Below, one piece after another: positions 20,800 through 34,520 of a stretch of 64,000 bases of DNA. The number at the start of each line of letters is the position of its first letter. Position 1 is the stretch's first letter. A program made the position numbers and the translations under genes. The notes below the pieces were generated by a model, which saw nothing but the letters and a program-made list of their open reading frames with translations, searched no databases and had not been told where the DNA came from. The DNA lies in contig MU623363.1 in NCBI GenBank assembly GCA_025201765.1, positions 7,192 through 71,191 of the forward strand, written 5' to 3'. Source of the stretch: Daldinia sp. FL1419. Its lineage: Eukaryota; Ascomycota; Sordariomycetes; Xylariales; Hypoxylaceae.

Positions 20800-23376
20800 G
20801 GGGCGTTTGGTCGTGATGGATGTCTACTTCTGCGCCTTAGAGCTAATATAATAGGGGGTTGAAGTCGTGCATGCATGCATGCTTATATGAACGGAACGTT
20901 GGTACGTTTAAGGCTAGGAAGGGAAAGGAATGACGAATAGTCGTCTGGTACATAATTAGGATGCGAGGCCGGCGGATGGATTAATTGAATGCGGATGCAG
21001 TACTACGAGCTCGTGAGAGGCGACTTATTGCAGTGTTGCTAATAATGGCCATGTCTTATGCCTACGATTCTAAGCAATGTAACTATTCTTCTATTCCGGC
21101 ATCGCTGGCTCGGCTATCTGGCTTAGAGCTTATGCTTTATTGAGCAAGTCTCCCCTGTTGAATTGTTTAAATTGTTCTCTAGTATCGGCTTTAATATGTG
21201 TTGGTAGTGATTCTGGTACTCGTACGAAATTAATGTCTACGGGCGCATCTCTTTTCTATAGTATCTTCCTTTGAATTCGTCTTACCTCTAGGTATATCAA
21301 CCTGCAATGAAGCCAGGCTGAAATTCGCCATAAACTCATCTTCTCTAGGTTAGGGCTCATTACCCTCCACACATTAAGGCCCCGAGGACCATAGGTAGGT
21401 AGGTACCTAGGTAGCTAGCCTAGCAATATAGCAATCCGGTATTGACTCCACGCTTGCTTGTGTAAAGGGGTGAGTTAAATCAAGCCCAGCTTTGGAAAAG
21501 TCGAGGAATGTGTAGAACGCTACTACAATTCACCCAAGCAAATAGCGACAAAATATAGCTAGGTAGGTACTCTAAATATAAGTCGGTATATGGTATATAG
21601 ACGAAACCGAGCCCAAACCCAAGGGTATTATTTTCGACATCTCTCGCGGGTTGTCCCCGTTTCCTTTCTAGATACATGAACACGACGAGTCTAACCATTA
21701 GCATTGTTTAGATACATTTACAAGACAACAGAAATTTATCAACACTTATTAACATAACAAGGAAACAGAAAGAAGGATGAAAAACAAGTAAATCCTATAT
21801 GCGCCGTTTCCTCCCCTTTTCCCTGGACCTAGGATGCCTTCGGTAGCTGGTATCTCTGGGTATCACTCGCCCTTTTTATAAATTATATTTTCCTCTCTTC
21901 CTGGGTATTCCGTCTCTAGATCCCCGCGGTAGTACCGTTTGTCTGTGTCAAGCGGATTTTTATCGTCAATTCTAACTCCGTATGTAGAGGGTATATATAT
22001 ATCACTGATCCTTTTCGTGTATCTATGTTGTGGGCTAATCGTACGCGTGCGTGTACTTGCGTATGAATAAATCCGTCCGTGTCCACTGTCTTCCCAAATC
22101 CCACTGTATACCTAGGCATATATGTGGCGCCCTAATAGAAAAAAAATGATGACGAGTTGGCGTTGTGATTAGTCCTCGGCGATGGGTTGCAGAAGGGCGT
22201 AATAGGTAGATGGATATGCCCCTTTTTTGTTTGCTTTTTTCGTGGCTGATGATAATGCTAGGATATAGGAGGAAATTAAAAAGATAAGGCTGCCCAATAT
22301 GCAAGAGTGCGGGGACGTGGTTTAGTTGCACTAAAGAAACTGCATATCGCCACCGAGGCGGGTGATGCCAAGGAGGCATGGAGATATATGGCCAATGAAA
22401 TTGCATATTCGATAGGGCTTGACCTGCTTATTCTCTAAAGTCGAACTGTGGAAATAGGAACGGAATGATAAGGGCATAAATTCTACGACGAAGCGTATTA
22501 TTCTCCGAGTGGGTTTGTTGCTGGCGCTGGCGCTCGATGGGTTTGAACTAGTCGACGCCTCTATGCATTTGAATTCCGTCTCGTACGATTCTCTAATCCG
22601 TCTATAATAGCCGAGGTTTTTTTTCTTTTCTTGGCAGGCTCCGAAATCTTCCTTTAGTATCCATCCAAAGATACTTCCTGGGGTTTACCTGATATATAGT
22701 AATTTAGATTCGAAACTGTGGATCGATAAGTTCGTCGGATGAATGGTAAGATATTTAAGGGGTAAGGGTGGCGGGACAGCTAAAGGTCTGTGGGAAGTCG
22801 TAAGAGAGAGACATCCAGGATAACTACTGGGAATTTGGGATTCAAGATTGGCTTTGCTGTCTTGTAACCATGGCGTCGGTAAGTTTGCTATGCTTGCATG
22901 CATGGGCATCTCACTCATAAGATCTCCCCCCCCCCAATTTCATCAGGCTTTTGGTGTTGTATGTAGTACCTGGCCGCATAGTAGGTCGCCTCACCTCTTA
23001 TATCCCCTGGTCTTGCAGCGTAGTGTTGCATCACGGCTCGGTTTCTATTCCGGTCCCATTTTCGCCGCATCGAGATCTCATTGTTTCAGACCCTAGTCGT
23101 CCACAACGTCACAGGAACATCTTTCGCTGCACACGATATGACTTGTAATAAATCCAGCTTGCCGCCAACGTGTAAATCTCGTTCTTTTTCAACCCTGCTT
23201 CTTCTCTGGCTGGCATTGTTGGGTTTCTAATTAGATGTTCCGCCGCCACGGAATATAAGTGATAGCCGTTACTCTGAAGTAATACAAGCCATCGTATCCA
23301 TATGCGTCTCGCGCGGCCGTCGCCTGACTCTCACATGACGCCTCGGCTTCTCACACATGGCTATGGTAGTAGCACC
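20800..23376. other. long intergenic region
   Basis: About 2.6 kb between the ends of MOB3 and the minus-strand Zn2Cys6 gene. It holds a TGCATGCATGCATGC run near 20868-20882 and a GTAGGTAGGTACCTAGGTAG cluster near 21390-21410. Small open frames (21480-21704, 22035-22406, 22848-23096 and others) overlap on both strands and show no domain. No gene can be supported. Confidence 0.5.
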
Positions 23377-25888
23377 TCAGAAAGAGGAGGCGCCGCTATT
23401 CGATTCACCGCCAGGTGATGATATTCCTTCGTGTTCGGGATCGATACGCATTTTTGCAAAGATGGCGCTGATTTCTCGGAGAGATTCGGTTTGTTGGGAA
23501 ACGGGGTTTGCATTTCGTTCGTCCGCAAAAGCACGAATGCTTCGTAATACGGGACTTAGCCCTTCATCGTTTGGGAGCCACCATTGTATGCAAGAAGGTT
23601 CGCGGAATATTTCCGCCATTCGAGATCGTACGGTGAGCGGGAAAACGTATCTGAAAACGAGAAAGTTAGCCTTTGGAAAGTATGGATTATCATACGGATA
23701 ATAAACTATCGGACTTTGATGCACCAGCATCAACGCTGTCCTTCCCCATGTCCCCTTCGTGCTGACTCGGCATATTGTAGAGCTCAATACGAGAAAAATG
23801 GGCAGCTGCGTTAAAGACTTGAGTAACTCACCCTAGTGATTCCAACATTGCGTATTTCCGCCTTAACCACATATGATGCTTTGGGTCCCGGGGTAGGAAG
23901 AGCGCTGCAATAGCGAGACAGGCCTGGATTGGAACAAGTGCGCCGTTTGGTGCCGAAGGCCATCGTTTAACTGCTTCAAAAATTTCGCATATAGCATATG
24001 CCAATCCCCTTAACTCGTCTGACGGCTTTTGCTGCAACGCGAACGCTTCCTGGCTCTTGTGCATTACTAGAATGGAATGCCACTCTGCTATTAGCTCGGT
24101 AGTCGAGAAAAGGGGCAAATCGTAAAGATGGCCTGGTCTGTAGGGATCCACGATGTCATCATCGTTTAGCGGTACCCTGTGCGGAAGCTCGGTTACGAGA
24201 AAATTTGGGTCAGTCAGGGCAGGATCCAAATCGGCCTTCCATTTGTAGAGGCGTTCCGTAATAAGATTATGCTCCATGGCGAAATTTTCACCCGATATCT
24301 CGCCCCGGCCGCCTTTGGCGTAGAGTATTGACATGTCCCTAGAAATCAGTCGCAAAGCAGAAGCATGCAGTTCTGTTTTCATCCCTAAATCTCCTGGGTC
24401 CTTTTCAGAATGTTCCTGGCAGAACTGGACGACTCTTGAAAACCATCCTCGCGGTAGATTCGTTTCGAATCCTCCCATCATTCCTACGAATACATCGAAT
24501 CGAATATACCAAGTCAGCAATATCCGGGACGTAGGTGAGTCCATAATTGTCTGAGGCGTGAACAATCGTGTCAAAATCTCGAACGCAGCCCTTTGGTGTC
24601 CCATTAGATTTACCCAATCACCCAGGTATTCCTTGTTCTAATTAGCAATGGCTTTTCTGTGGATGCTTTTAACGTATGCTTACCTCGATGGTTGCGAGCT
24701 GTAGTATGGTTAACAGCGTCGCGACACCTTGCTTCTCTCGTCTCTTGAGGTAACTTAGTAATAAGGTAACGCTTTTGTTGTAATATCGTAAAAAGTCTTG
24801 GATTTTGCCGTTGGGATTCCGAACAGTCCGATGGTATGCCGAGAATCCTGCAACCGCATTTAGAAGGGCTTCGTTACCGGCCTGCACGGCTAAACTAGGG
24901 AGGATTGAGCGGAAGAAGTCGTCCGGATCATTAACCAATCCATAATTATAGTGGCTGATGTATTCGCAGAAGTATGTCAGGTGAGACTGCAGGTCTGTCG
25001 GCAAATGAGACCAATCCGGGCGGGACACTGTTGACTGAAGAGAGGAGTCTGGGATCTGGAAAGAGATCGGAATGCTTGCAGATGTAGCCGTCGAAATTGC
25101 CGGTGAAGCACTTTTAGTGCCATCAAAAGAAGGGGTCTCGGAGCTCTGTCTTGTCGTAGTCCTATAAGCGTTTGAAGTTGACGTCGTGCTCGTTCTCCGT
25201 AATCCCGCTAAATACGAGGACGGCGACAACGCTTCACCAGGTTCCTCTTCATCAATAATTGGCTCGAGCCTAGGATTTTTCTCTCCTTCCTCGTCCGCTT
25301 CGTCCTGTGAAGAATTCGGGCTGGGTTCTTGAGTCAATGCTCCCGCATCTTTCGATGAACCCGACTCGGAGGTTTGCCCCTTTGCGGAAGAGGCTTCAGG
25401 GTATACACAATCCCTCTTTCCTTTGCGACAACCTGTGGCCGTTAGCTTGACTTCAAAAATTTTCCCTCTTTTTTCTTTCTTTTTTTTAGTGTTAACACTT
25501 ACGTTCGCAGATGGGATGAGTTTCATCGCACTAAGGTCAATCTAAGCATTACTATACCAATTTTAGGGGGATCGATTCTCACCTTAACTCGTCTGCTTCG
25601 ACAAGTGTAACAACCCGACCGTGTCCGGCGATGCTTGACGTGATCCGCTCCGGACGCTGATTTCTTGCGATTCCGGTTACCTTGGGCTTTAGGGGCTTGG
25701 AACATAATTGGGTCGGGAAAACCGGTGAAGTATCCTAAGTTTTGATAAGGAGTTGTTAAGGGCGGACTGATATTTCCTATATGTGAAGAATGTTGTTGAG
25801 ACTGATATTGAGAGTCTTGCGGGCTGAGGTTTGGTGACTCCCCAGTCCCCGCCGCTGAGGGCAAATATTGTTGATAGTAATCACTCAT
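23377..25888 (-). CDS. Zn2Cys6 fungal transcription factor
   Basis: Five exons: 25888-25583, 25530-25503 (28 nt), 25432-24684, 24637-23832 and 23761-23377. They sum to 2274 nt (757 aa); introns are 46-70 nt, GT-AG. The binuclear zinc cluster is complete only after splicing: C93-x2-C96-x6-C103-x6-C110-x2-C113-x6-C120, with basic K-H-R-R-T-R-S-G in front. The N-terminus is Gln/Ser/Pro-rich. After an acidic linker comes a long helical regulatory region of the Fungal_trans_2 type (from about SHLPTDLQSHLTYFCEYISHYNYG), continuing through ENKEYLGDWVNLMG and ending in IVYYPYDNPYFPKANFLVF. The last intron acceptor (GTCAG at 23762) was chosen because it is the one that keeps the frame. Target genes are unknown; no biosynthetic cluster lies nearby. 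Confidence 0.88.
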
Positions 25889-28800
25889 TGGGAGGGATTC
25901 GTCGAGCGGAGTATCCGATGTGCGTTAACTTGGGCGACTAGGTTTGAGTCCCCCTCCGTGCAAAAGCCGTGCGGCGCCGCTTCGGCACAGATCCGATTCG
26001 GAGAAATGCTATCGCAATGAATAAATGAATAGTGTCGAGTATATACTCTTTTTGATGGCAAATGTGAGTTAAAGACGTATCTTAGAAAATTAATCGACTT
26101 GGAGAGAGAGAAACCCTCTTTAACGGCCCAACGCTTAGTCTCAAGCTGCCTTCCGTAAAAGAGACGTTACAGGTGGAGGGGCCCTGGTCTCAATGATTCG
26201 AAGAGGGAGAAAAATATTCGACCCAATATGCTCATCGAGTAAAGAATGCCCCCTAACCAATAGGTTGGGTCAGTGTGGCTTCTCGAGAGGGTCTACTACG
26301 CCTATGACACTCCCCTCTTGGTCCTAGAGAGCTGAGTTGTCCTTCTTGACCCTTCTCGACACGAAATTTTCATAAATGGAGAAGGAATCCCTTCCGCATT
26401 GTTCGTAGAGGTGGTAGATATGGTATTTACGCTTGGGGATTTCTCGGAGCTGCACTTATGCTTGGCTTAGCTGGTCAGGCTGCGCTGTTCACGGTAGTTA
26501 CAACCAATCCACAAGCTTGACGGCTATGGATACCGGTGACTAGGAAGTATTGAAGATGAAATAGTTGTGGGGCTCTTGTAGTACACCTTGCAGGAGTCCC
26601 CTAGTGTTGAGCCCGTACACTACCTATGAGGAACAGGGTCTCGAGGATCTGCTGACAGGATGATAGCTATAGCGGGGCTTCCTTATGCAGCGGGTAGCCA
26701 AGGAGGCGAGGACAAGGTGCCATGGAATAGAAGCCGATCTTGGGATTCGGCAGGCTGTCCCTCGGAATACTAGAACCCACCCACAATTTAGAAAACGCCC
26801 GAAGGATAGAAGCCTGAGGAAGAGTCCAGTATCAAATGCCCGGGACAACCAACTCTCTATTAACGCTGGTAAACCCGAATCGTGGACGGTTTCTCTTTTT
26901 GACTTGACCTGGCTTGTTCCTCCTAATAAACTAGTGGTGAGATAGTGTGAAGGTAGGGTAAGAACACTAATAAATCGTAAGGCTAGGTAAGTAAGAAGGC
27001 CTTGTTATTGCTGGGAGGTATTCTGCAAGATACGAGAAATTCGACACGTAGCTAATATCAACGTAATGAGGTCATGACGAAAGAGTAGCCGAGCGCTAGA
27101 TTCGGAAGTATATCTTAAAGAGACTAGAAGAGACGGGAGCTTAGGGATATCTGCATATATTCTACCCAAAGAGAGTAAATGTTGCGTTGAGAGAAGGTAA
27201 CGCCTACCCGGTTTTTGAATATTGTAAAAAAGAAATCTAGAGTTATAGTGACCTCGCAGGACGATGGCTCGAGATACTATTTTGGAATCGGTTGGAGGAG
27301 TTTGCCGTCCGCGAGAGACCAACGATCTAACCTTAGTGAATTCGTCTTTTGCAATAAATGCGTGGGTAAATCGACCAGCCTTAGCCCACTACGCTGGTAC
27401 GTAGTAATTGAGTGCATACAGTACGCAATAAGGATCGTTGCTATCCGGTTGGTACTAATACAGGGGGGTCCCCTGAGCTAGAAAGATGCAGCTACTGGGT
27501 GAGTGGGAGTCGGGATGTCAGGGAGAGGAACCGATGACACGCAGCCCATCTATGATATTTTGCCCGTGCTTCCTACCGGGCTAATTCAATGGCTAACCTC
27601 TCATACATACATACCTAGGGGTAAAAGTATCGCCTTGCCCACCGTAAGATTGACAACCCATAAAAGGTACCTACTATGATATATAAGGTATCCCGTTTGG
27701 GGCGGGAGACTAGAGATACTGCTGCCGCCGGCCGTTTTACAGAGAGACGAGATAAGGTAACGGCAGGTAAGACAAGGGTCCTTCATCCACAGTCATGGGG
27801 CCACCCAGCGAACCAGGCAGCGGGGAACTGGGGCGCACACGCCGGGGGGTTGAAGACTTGCTCAAGATCCTACCAAGCGGGTTTGATCAACGGCGGCTAG
27901 TGGGAGGTACTCGATCTGTTGATCTCATAACGCAGTTTGAGACGAATGAGGGAGTCCGAGGCATCTGTGCTTTTCAGCTATGTAATTAGCAAACCTATTA
28001 GTACCCTGCTCGTAGTACTCGTACCTTGACGCGCGCTGTTCAGGCGCATTTCATATCTGCAAATTTTGTCAAGAAACTGACTAGTAGCATGTGCTAACTG
28101 ATGCCAGGTTACTGTAAGATGTGCTTATACTGTGCAGGTAAGTAGGTAAGTGTATAATATTTGCAAGGCGTTCAGGATCTTGTCCGAATACTCTGGGGCT
28201 AGCTAGTAAAGCCAAGAGTAACGGAACAATTATAAAATGTCCACTATTGATCGACAAGCCTCTTCAAGCTTTTTTTCTTATTCTTCTTCTTCTTCCTTCA
28301 TGCATAGAAGCCCTAGTGTAGTTATGCGTATGCATAGGCAATGAGACTTAAATCGGTTCAGGTCAGTCAAATCTGTAAGGTCCGGTCCATTTAGCCCAGG
28401 TGAAAAAAGCCCATTTTTGGCCCTAGAGCGGATGGATACTACGTTGGCTGCAAAAAAAGGAACGGTGCTGGATATGAGTCTTTTGGGACAGCACCAGCAT
28501 TGCTGTAAACCATAAGTTCTGACTGATTGGATCCGCTATGACAGGGACCCCTACACTTCTGGGATCATCAGGGACTCATCAAGGAGGGCGAACCCGAAGC
28601 ACAGACCATAGATGTTGGAACTAGCAATCCAATACAGAATTGTAGGAGGCCTGGCGTGACAGTAGAGGTATGAGAATGAGAATAAATGAGGCTCATAAAC
28701 AGCGAATTAATTAAACTGAACGGTTACCCAAGTTGGAAGACGTCCAAGGGGTCGAGTTTTACAGCATTGGTAGCTTCACCTGAGACTGTGCCGAGGCGTC

Positions 28801-30522
28801 CTGATGGTACTCTCGAATTCGGGATCCCAGGTACGTATTTCAAGAGCTTTGGTATTTCGCGTGGCTGGGAGGTTCATACCAAATATGACAGCCCGAGCTT
28901 CAATAATATCTGCGGTGAGTTTGAGCCATTCTGCAGGGGCTGAGATGCTACTGTTAAGTGTTCCGTACAAAAATGACATTGCGCATAAAAACGCGGTACG
29001 TAGTAGTTAGCCTTGGTGTTCTTGACCTAACTCACTATGTAGGTGGCTGATCATGATCGACAGGGCTGGATTTTGGTGTTGTAGGCCAACGTGGATCGCA
29101 GTTTGATCGAATAATAGTGAGGTAAGGTGAGACATGACGATTTGCTTCGCTGGAATCATTTCTTTATTCTCAAGGTAGATAAGATCCATAATAGGCTCTG
29201 GAAGGACTCTGGAAGGGGGATGCTACTGCAACGACCGATCTTTCGGAATGATCCTTTCGTAATGTGAGTATGATGGTGAACCATGTCAACCTATCGTTGC
29301 ATTTACCATCCGTCCTCCGCCATCTGAACTTTCTCTGTCCCGGATTTCCGGCATAGTAGCACGGCGGAAATCTCTTGTGTTACAAGGGTAGAGCTGTCAT
29401 GTTGATAATTTTCTCGCTAGGGAATCTAAAGCTGTGAGGATTCAGGTTTTTTATTTTATTTTTTTATATGTGTGTGTTTTTTCCCCTGGTAATACGATTC
29501 TTCGGTAGCTTGTAGCGATTTTGGATATTGTTTGTGGGGAGAAGAGTAGATAGATTACATTTGATGTAATCACTTGGCTTTAAAATCCTAATTGCAAAAG
29601 TGGCTTTGCTGGTAAAAATTGGAAGAAAAAAATACCTATCTAGGTACCTACCTAGTGTACGTACGTGCATACATACCTCATAGGCTCATAATGCACATAC
29701 ATGCCTTACTACCTATATTATACAGGGGTCCTACGGAACTCAGATGTAGTGACGTACACATGAGCTAACATCAAGACCTTACCTTAATAGGTACCTGTAT
29801 CCATTCATTGTAAACCCTTGCTAGCTATAATACGTACTCCTATTGCAGTTAGTTCGTGGACATGGGTAACGAACACCAACGCTGATGACGAATAGAACCA
29901 GCGTACCAGGTTAACTTCTCAGTGAACGGCCATGTACATAGGTAAGGTAAGTTTAAAAAGGCTTGGTCGGTGAGCTGATTGCTAATATCGGGTTACCTTT
30001 TCCAAATTTGGTCTTGGGAAATATCACATATGCGTGATATATACCTGAAGGTAGGTATTTTGTAATTACATTCTTAGTATTGAACGTGTGATGTCATGTA
30101 CGCCTTAAACGGATCCAAAGAAACGTTGTATGTTGAACGTTTTGAGTATCATTTTTTCGTATTTTTATTTTCGCAGTTGTATGTAAAGATCAAGGATGCG
30201 CGAATGCATTTACGGCTCCGCGTGTCTCTTAATTATTCTGGGGTTGTATTAATATGTAGGTACATAGTAGGCAGTTTGCTGGCTCATTCACCTCAGCGCA
30301 TGGCTTTGCCCGCGCGGTTGGTCTATATTAGACTATTTATGATCAAGGAATTGTAATAAGCTTCATCTTAATATTCCCAGCTTCTGCATACAACCTACAT
30401 AACAACCTACATACACCTACATACACACTGCCTAATGTAGGCGTATGCATACTTTACGGTCCAAGGCTCCCGAATTATGCTCCACCCCGAGTGCCTAGCA
30501 AGCCTAGCCACGGATGCGATGC

Positions 30523-30578
30523 TGGAATATTGGAATATTGGAATATTGGAATATTGGAATGTTGGTATACTGGTATAT
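30523..30578. repeat. 8-bp tandem repeat (TGGAATAT)n
   Basis: Four exact TGGAATAT units followed by three degenerate ones (TGGAATGT, TGGTATAC, TGGTATAT). Non-coding microsatellite. Confidence 0.85.
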
Positions 30579-31434
30579 CACGATGCGGCGCTAATACAAT
30601 AGTTTGTACAAAATTCTCATTATTATTTTTTGGTAGCCTGGTTTAATATAACGCGGCTCGTTATGACCTGCATCTCCGCGTTCCTGAAATTACAATCGTA
30701 CGAGTATTCATCGACCGGAAGGTCTTTAACCCCTCCCATGCTTGACACCATTGACGGGAGACCCATGCTGCGAATCCGCAGAGCCTTATTTGACTAGTCG
30801 TTGTGCCCTTGTGCTGCTCGTGCTGCTTGTGCATAGTATTGGGATTTGATCATATCTCACAATAAGCCCATTTAATAACGGACTGATAATCTCAGAACTC
30901 AATTCACATAAAGACAAACTTCAATAAAGGAGATGGGACACCAATAGGAACTAATGATTCAAATTCGGCTTTTAGTTAGAAGACATACAATAATTTATAA
31001 ATAATAGCACAAACGGTCGCATTTGGGAAGTTGACCCGAGAAGACCCTTTCCTGATTCTGATGCCAGCAACTCACGGCAAAGTCGTAAACATATCTATAA
31101 AGGGTAAGTATTGAATTAGACAGATTATAGCAAACGCTAGATTTGGCATTCCCGGCCGAACCACGGAAATGCAATCCCTGTTCGGCTCTCGTAGTTTTGG
31201 CCGCCGAATGACGATAAGGCACATCATGGGAGGGGGAGGAGGATACTATTTGATTATTCTGTCTAGGGCTGGCGGCTGGCGGCTCTAAAAGGAGTAATTG
31301 AATTTCCCGAGTCTATGGGACCGGATGCTTATTAACGATTTCGACATTTGGTCGTAATATCAATAGTTTATGCAACGAAGCCTCAGGATCCTTATTACGA
31401 ATAATTTGCGAGATTTAAGAAGTTTGGAAATTTG

Positions 31435-31466
31435 ACGAGCTTACGAGCTTACGAGCTTACGAGCTT
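31435..31466. repeat. 8-bp tandem repeat (ACGAGCTT)n
   Basis: Four exact ACGAGCTT units, followed by a related ACGAGCTC shortly after. Non-coding microsatellite. Confidence 0.85.
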
Positions 31467-32620
31467 AGGTACGAGCTCGCGATCTGTGAGGCCTCACAAA
31501 TTTGACGCGACGGTCTAAACCCCCAGATGGAAACCTCCAACCACATTGGTACCTACCTATGTTCGTGCAACACACGTCCTACAAGATACGCGTCTACCTA
31601 CATGCTACAGTGGTACCTTGTCAAAGACCGGGCGTAACGGCGTAGCGGCGTAACAAAATGGGTCCCTGTAGGACAGGCAAGACAGGCAACCCCTGAATTC
31701 GTCAGAGCCGCCATCGTCGAAGGTGATGCCACATCTCCAAGAAGCCCAAGACCTAAACAGCTAAAGAACAAAGCGTATCTCGCACACGGTGGAAAATGAG
31801 TCGTGTAAGCGTATAGCGGCTAATTCTTACATAAGGTATTCTGGATTCTACCTGAGCTACGGATCCGTAGTTTTGTCTAAAAAGATCCAAAAGGTCCAAA
31901 AGTAACAAGACAAACTAGGTAGGTAAGTAGCAAAGATCATCCATGTAACGATACATACTGCGGAGTAGCTAAAGAGTCTCCGCGAAGCTGCTAAATTAGC
32001 TAGCTAGGTTAATTCATGTAGCTTCTATTCCCGATAGCGTTTGGATCGTCGTCCAGCTTTTCAACGAACCTATCCGGCCTGTCTTGAACTTCCAGAAGTC
32101 TGGTTAACTAGGACTACTTCTTGATAGCTTTCCGGCTGGCTCGATGCTATTTGTAATAACACAATTTACCACGATTTCATTGGCTCTACGACTCGGTGCT
32201 CCGCCTCTAGCCCAGATATGATGTGTATCGTCTGTAAGTTTATGAGGTGATAGATGACAAAAGATCGATGGATGTAACTCCGGGAGATAGGCCGCTCTAC
32301 GAGATCAACCAAGCAGCACCAGGACTATTCTAACCACCTTCGCCGGACATACTATGTATACTACTATGGTATGTGAAGGAACCAAGGAAAAGAGGTGGAG
32401 AATATCAGTCAATATAGTCAATACGCGGAATTGGAATCCCGCGATCGCCTTCTAGACGGATAACGGGCAGCTCAACAGCGTGTGTTCTTGTTAAGTTTTC
32501 ACTGGTCTAAATTCAAGTCGGCCCTAACAAGCTCTCCAGTATCCAGCCAGAATGGATCTGTACGTGCGATCTGGAGGAGAATTCCGCCGCGGATCGTCGT
32601 TTGTTCTACAGTAAGCTCAT

Positions 32621-32658
32621 GCAGAAGGCAGAAGGCAGAAGGCAGAAGGCAGAAGGCA
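32621..32658. repeat. 7-bp tandem repeat (GCAGAAG)n
   Basis: Five exact GCAGAAG units plus a partial sixth. The repeat keeps frames open on both strands here, which explains the short open frames around 32482-32835. Confidence 0.85.
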
Positions 32659-34203
32659 TCGGCGAAATGTTGGGGTCTTCGGCAGAGAAGGGCTAAAGTG
32701 ACGCGACTAGGAAACCCAGTTTTGCATGTGCCTCGAAAACGATCAGTCAAAAAAAAAATCTTGAGACATGCGTACAGGCAAACAACAGGCAGACAAGCTC
32801 CTTTTTACATACGCCACGCGCCCGGCCGAGAATAATATTCGCCGGCGGTGAGTATCTCGATGGGAATTTTTGGTCCTTGGGACTTTGCCTCGACAAACTA
32901 TTACCCACACGTGCCCCCTATTTCCTTACCCAGTCAATGTGTCTTGGTACCTTGCATTAGTTGGTCAGTTTCTATCCCGATATCTCCGGGTCAGGGGCCG
33001 CGGGCGACAAGTCATGGTTGCATCCGATTGCGGTAGTTCGACTCCGACGTGCCCACGTCTCGGGCTTTCACTGCATCCGGAATGCATCCGCGGCTATAGT
33101 TGCCATTTTGTTCTTCATCCAACACCTACATAACCACATAACTGCCATACATAAACTTGTGGAGTATACTACCTCGTACGCTGTCGGATTCAAACTACGA
33201 CTTACACCAAAGTTAGATTCGTTGACCACCTTAACCAGCTTTTCTAACCTAGGTTACTAGACCCTACGTGATACTGAGTTGTTTTAACCGTTAGGATAGC
33301 AGTGAGATCTTACCGGTGGCTATTCGGGTTTATGACGATCTTTCTGCGTCGATTTCGGTCTTGATTATTTCCACCAACCCTACTTGATGAATACGTCACT
33401 TGTAGGATGGCTGGGGTGTCATTCAGTGCTACCCTCACATCATTGTGTAGGCAACATCATCGTCCTTTTTCTTCATGACATTAGGTAGATTTGCGAAAAA
33501 TATACACCTTGAGCTATATAAGGAGACTTACTGACTGGGCCATCTAAGAATATCATAGATGTTCACAATCTGGCAAATACCGGATCGACCGTCCGCCTCG
33601 CTCGATTTAATATATGATAACCCTTAGGGTGAGATTGTCGTTGAGCAATCCATGAAGATCCATGAACGACCACGAATACCCATGAGCTTGCGCACTACGA
33701 ATCCCACGATGCTCCAACTGCCTTCATTACTGTTGCAATGCAATGCTCCCATGTCAATCAATTCCATATATGAATTCCCTCATCTAGTGATAAGGATATA
33801 TATGATTGGTTCATGTTATCTTGATGAAATCTTGATGAAAAGTGAGAGTGGGTGTGTTCCCTATGTCCGATTTCATTTACATACCTCCAAGAGGTATGTG
33901 TCGAGTATTTTTATGTAGCATCGACGACTTGATGGATGAATGAAAAGGGTTTCTTCTTTTTCTTTTTTTTTTTTTTTAAAAAAAAAACCCCCCCAAAAAG
34001 GATCCGTGCTAAGTTTATTGTTAATTAAGCCGGGGTCTAGCCCTGCTGAAATCAGTTGATCTATGGAATAACTTCAGCTATATCACTTATTAGCCTAGTG
34101 CCAACGTCCTTAACCTACCTAGGTAGGTGCCTATTCAACCTAGTTAGTATATTTTCGGCTAGTTAGGTAGTTATGATTTAAAGTAACTAGTTAGGGATAA
34201 AAA

Positions 34204-34229
34204 CACGTGCCTTATCATCCAATCACGTG
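34204..34229. promoter_or_regulatory. paired CACGTG boxes with CTTATCATC, upstream of the MOSC gene
   Basis: CACGTGCCTTATCATC at 34204-34219 and a second CACGTG at 34224-34229, about 290-320 bp before the MOSC start codon. Nearly the same composite occurs upstream of NOT2 (12207-12240). This is a candidate bHLH plus GATA-type site; function is inferred from sequence only. Confidence 0.35.
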
Positions 34230-34520
34230 ACTACTTACAATGAGACGATTTCACCCTTCAACGTCTCAAGATGTTTCGTTGAAGGAAATTCAACACGTAA
34301 TCTCATTCGAAGTACTCTTTTTTTAAGCTTCACTTTTCGGGGATTCAGGGACCGCCTCCTCTTCAATTCGGCTGAATTCATTTCTCTCTCTTTTTTTTTC
34401 TCCTTTCTTTTAATTTTTTTCCCGTAATATAGCTCCGGATACTGAGAAACGCTTGCTGGCCGAGCAGTACCCCGTAGAAATCCCAATCTCAATTGTTACT
34501 AGTAATTACAACGCGCCATC

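Larger units (their letters stand above)
25889..34203. other. gene-poor tract of about 8.3 kb
   Basis: The largest stretch without a supportable gene. It is of roughly balanced composition, not AT-rich, and holds only short overlapping frames without domains (for example 26685-26945, 27005-27322, 28686-28943, 30096-30356, 33652-33918). Three short tandem repeats are listed separately. TACCTAGGTA-type sequence recurs near 29640 and 34112. A poly-T/poly-A/poly-C run lies near 33957-33995. I see no tRNA or 5S rRNA. Possible contents are unannotated lncRNA, decayed genes or old repeats. Confidence 0.5.

Noticed and set aside
28686..29010. Overlapping short frames on both strands
   Set aside because: No domain, no splice-consistent continuation; consistent with chance in GC-balanced DNA.
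30523..32658. Short tandem repeats considered as a CRISPR-like array
   Set aside because: Units of 7-8 bp without spacers in a eukaryotic genome; plain microsatellites.
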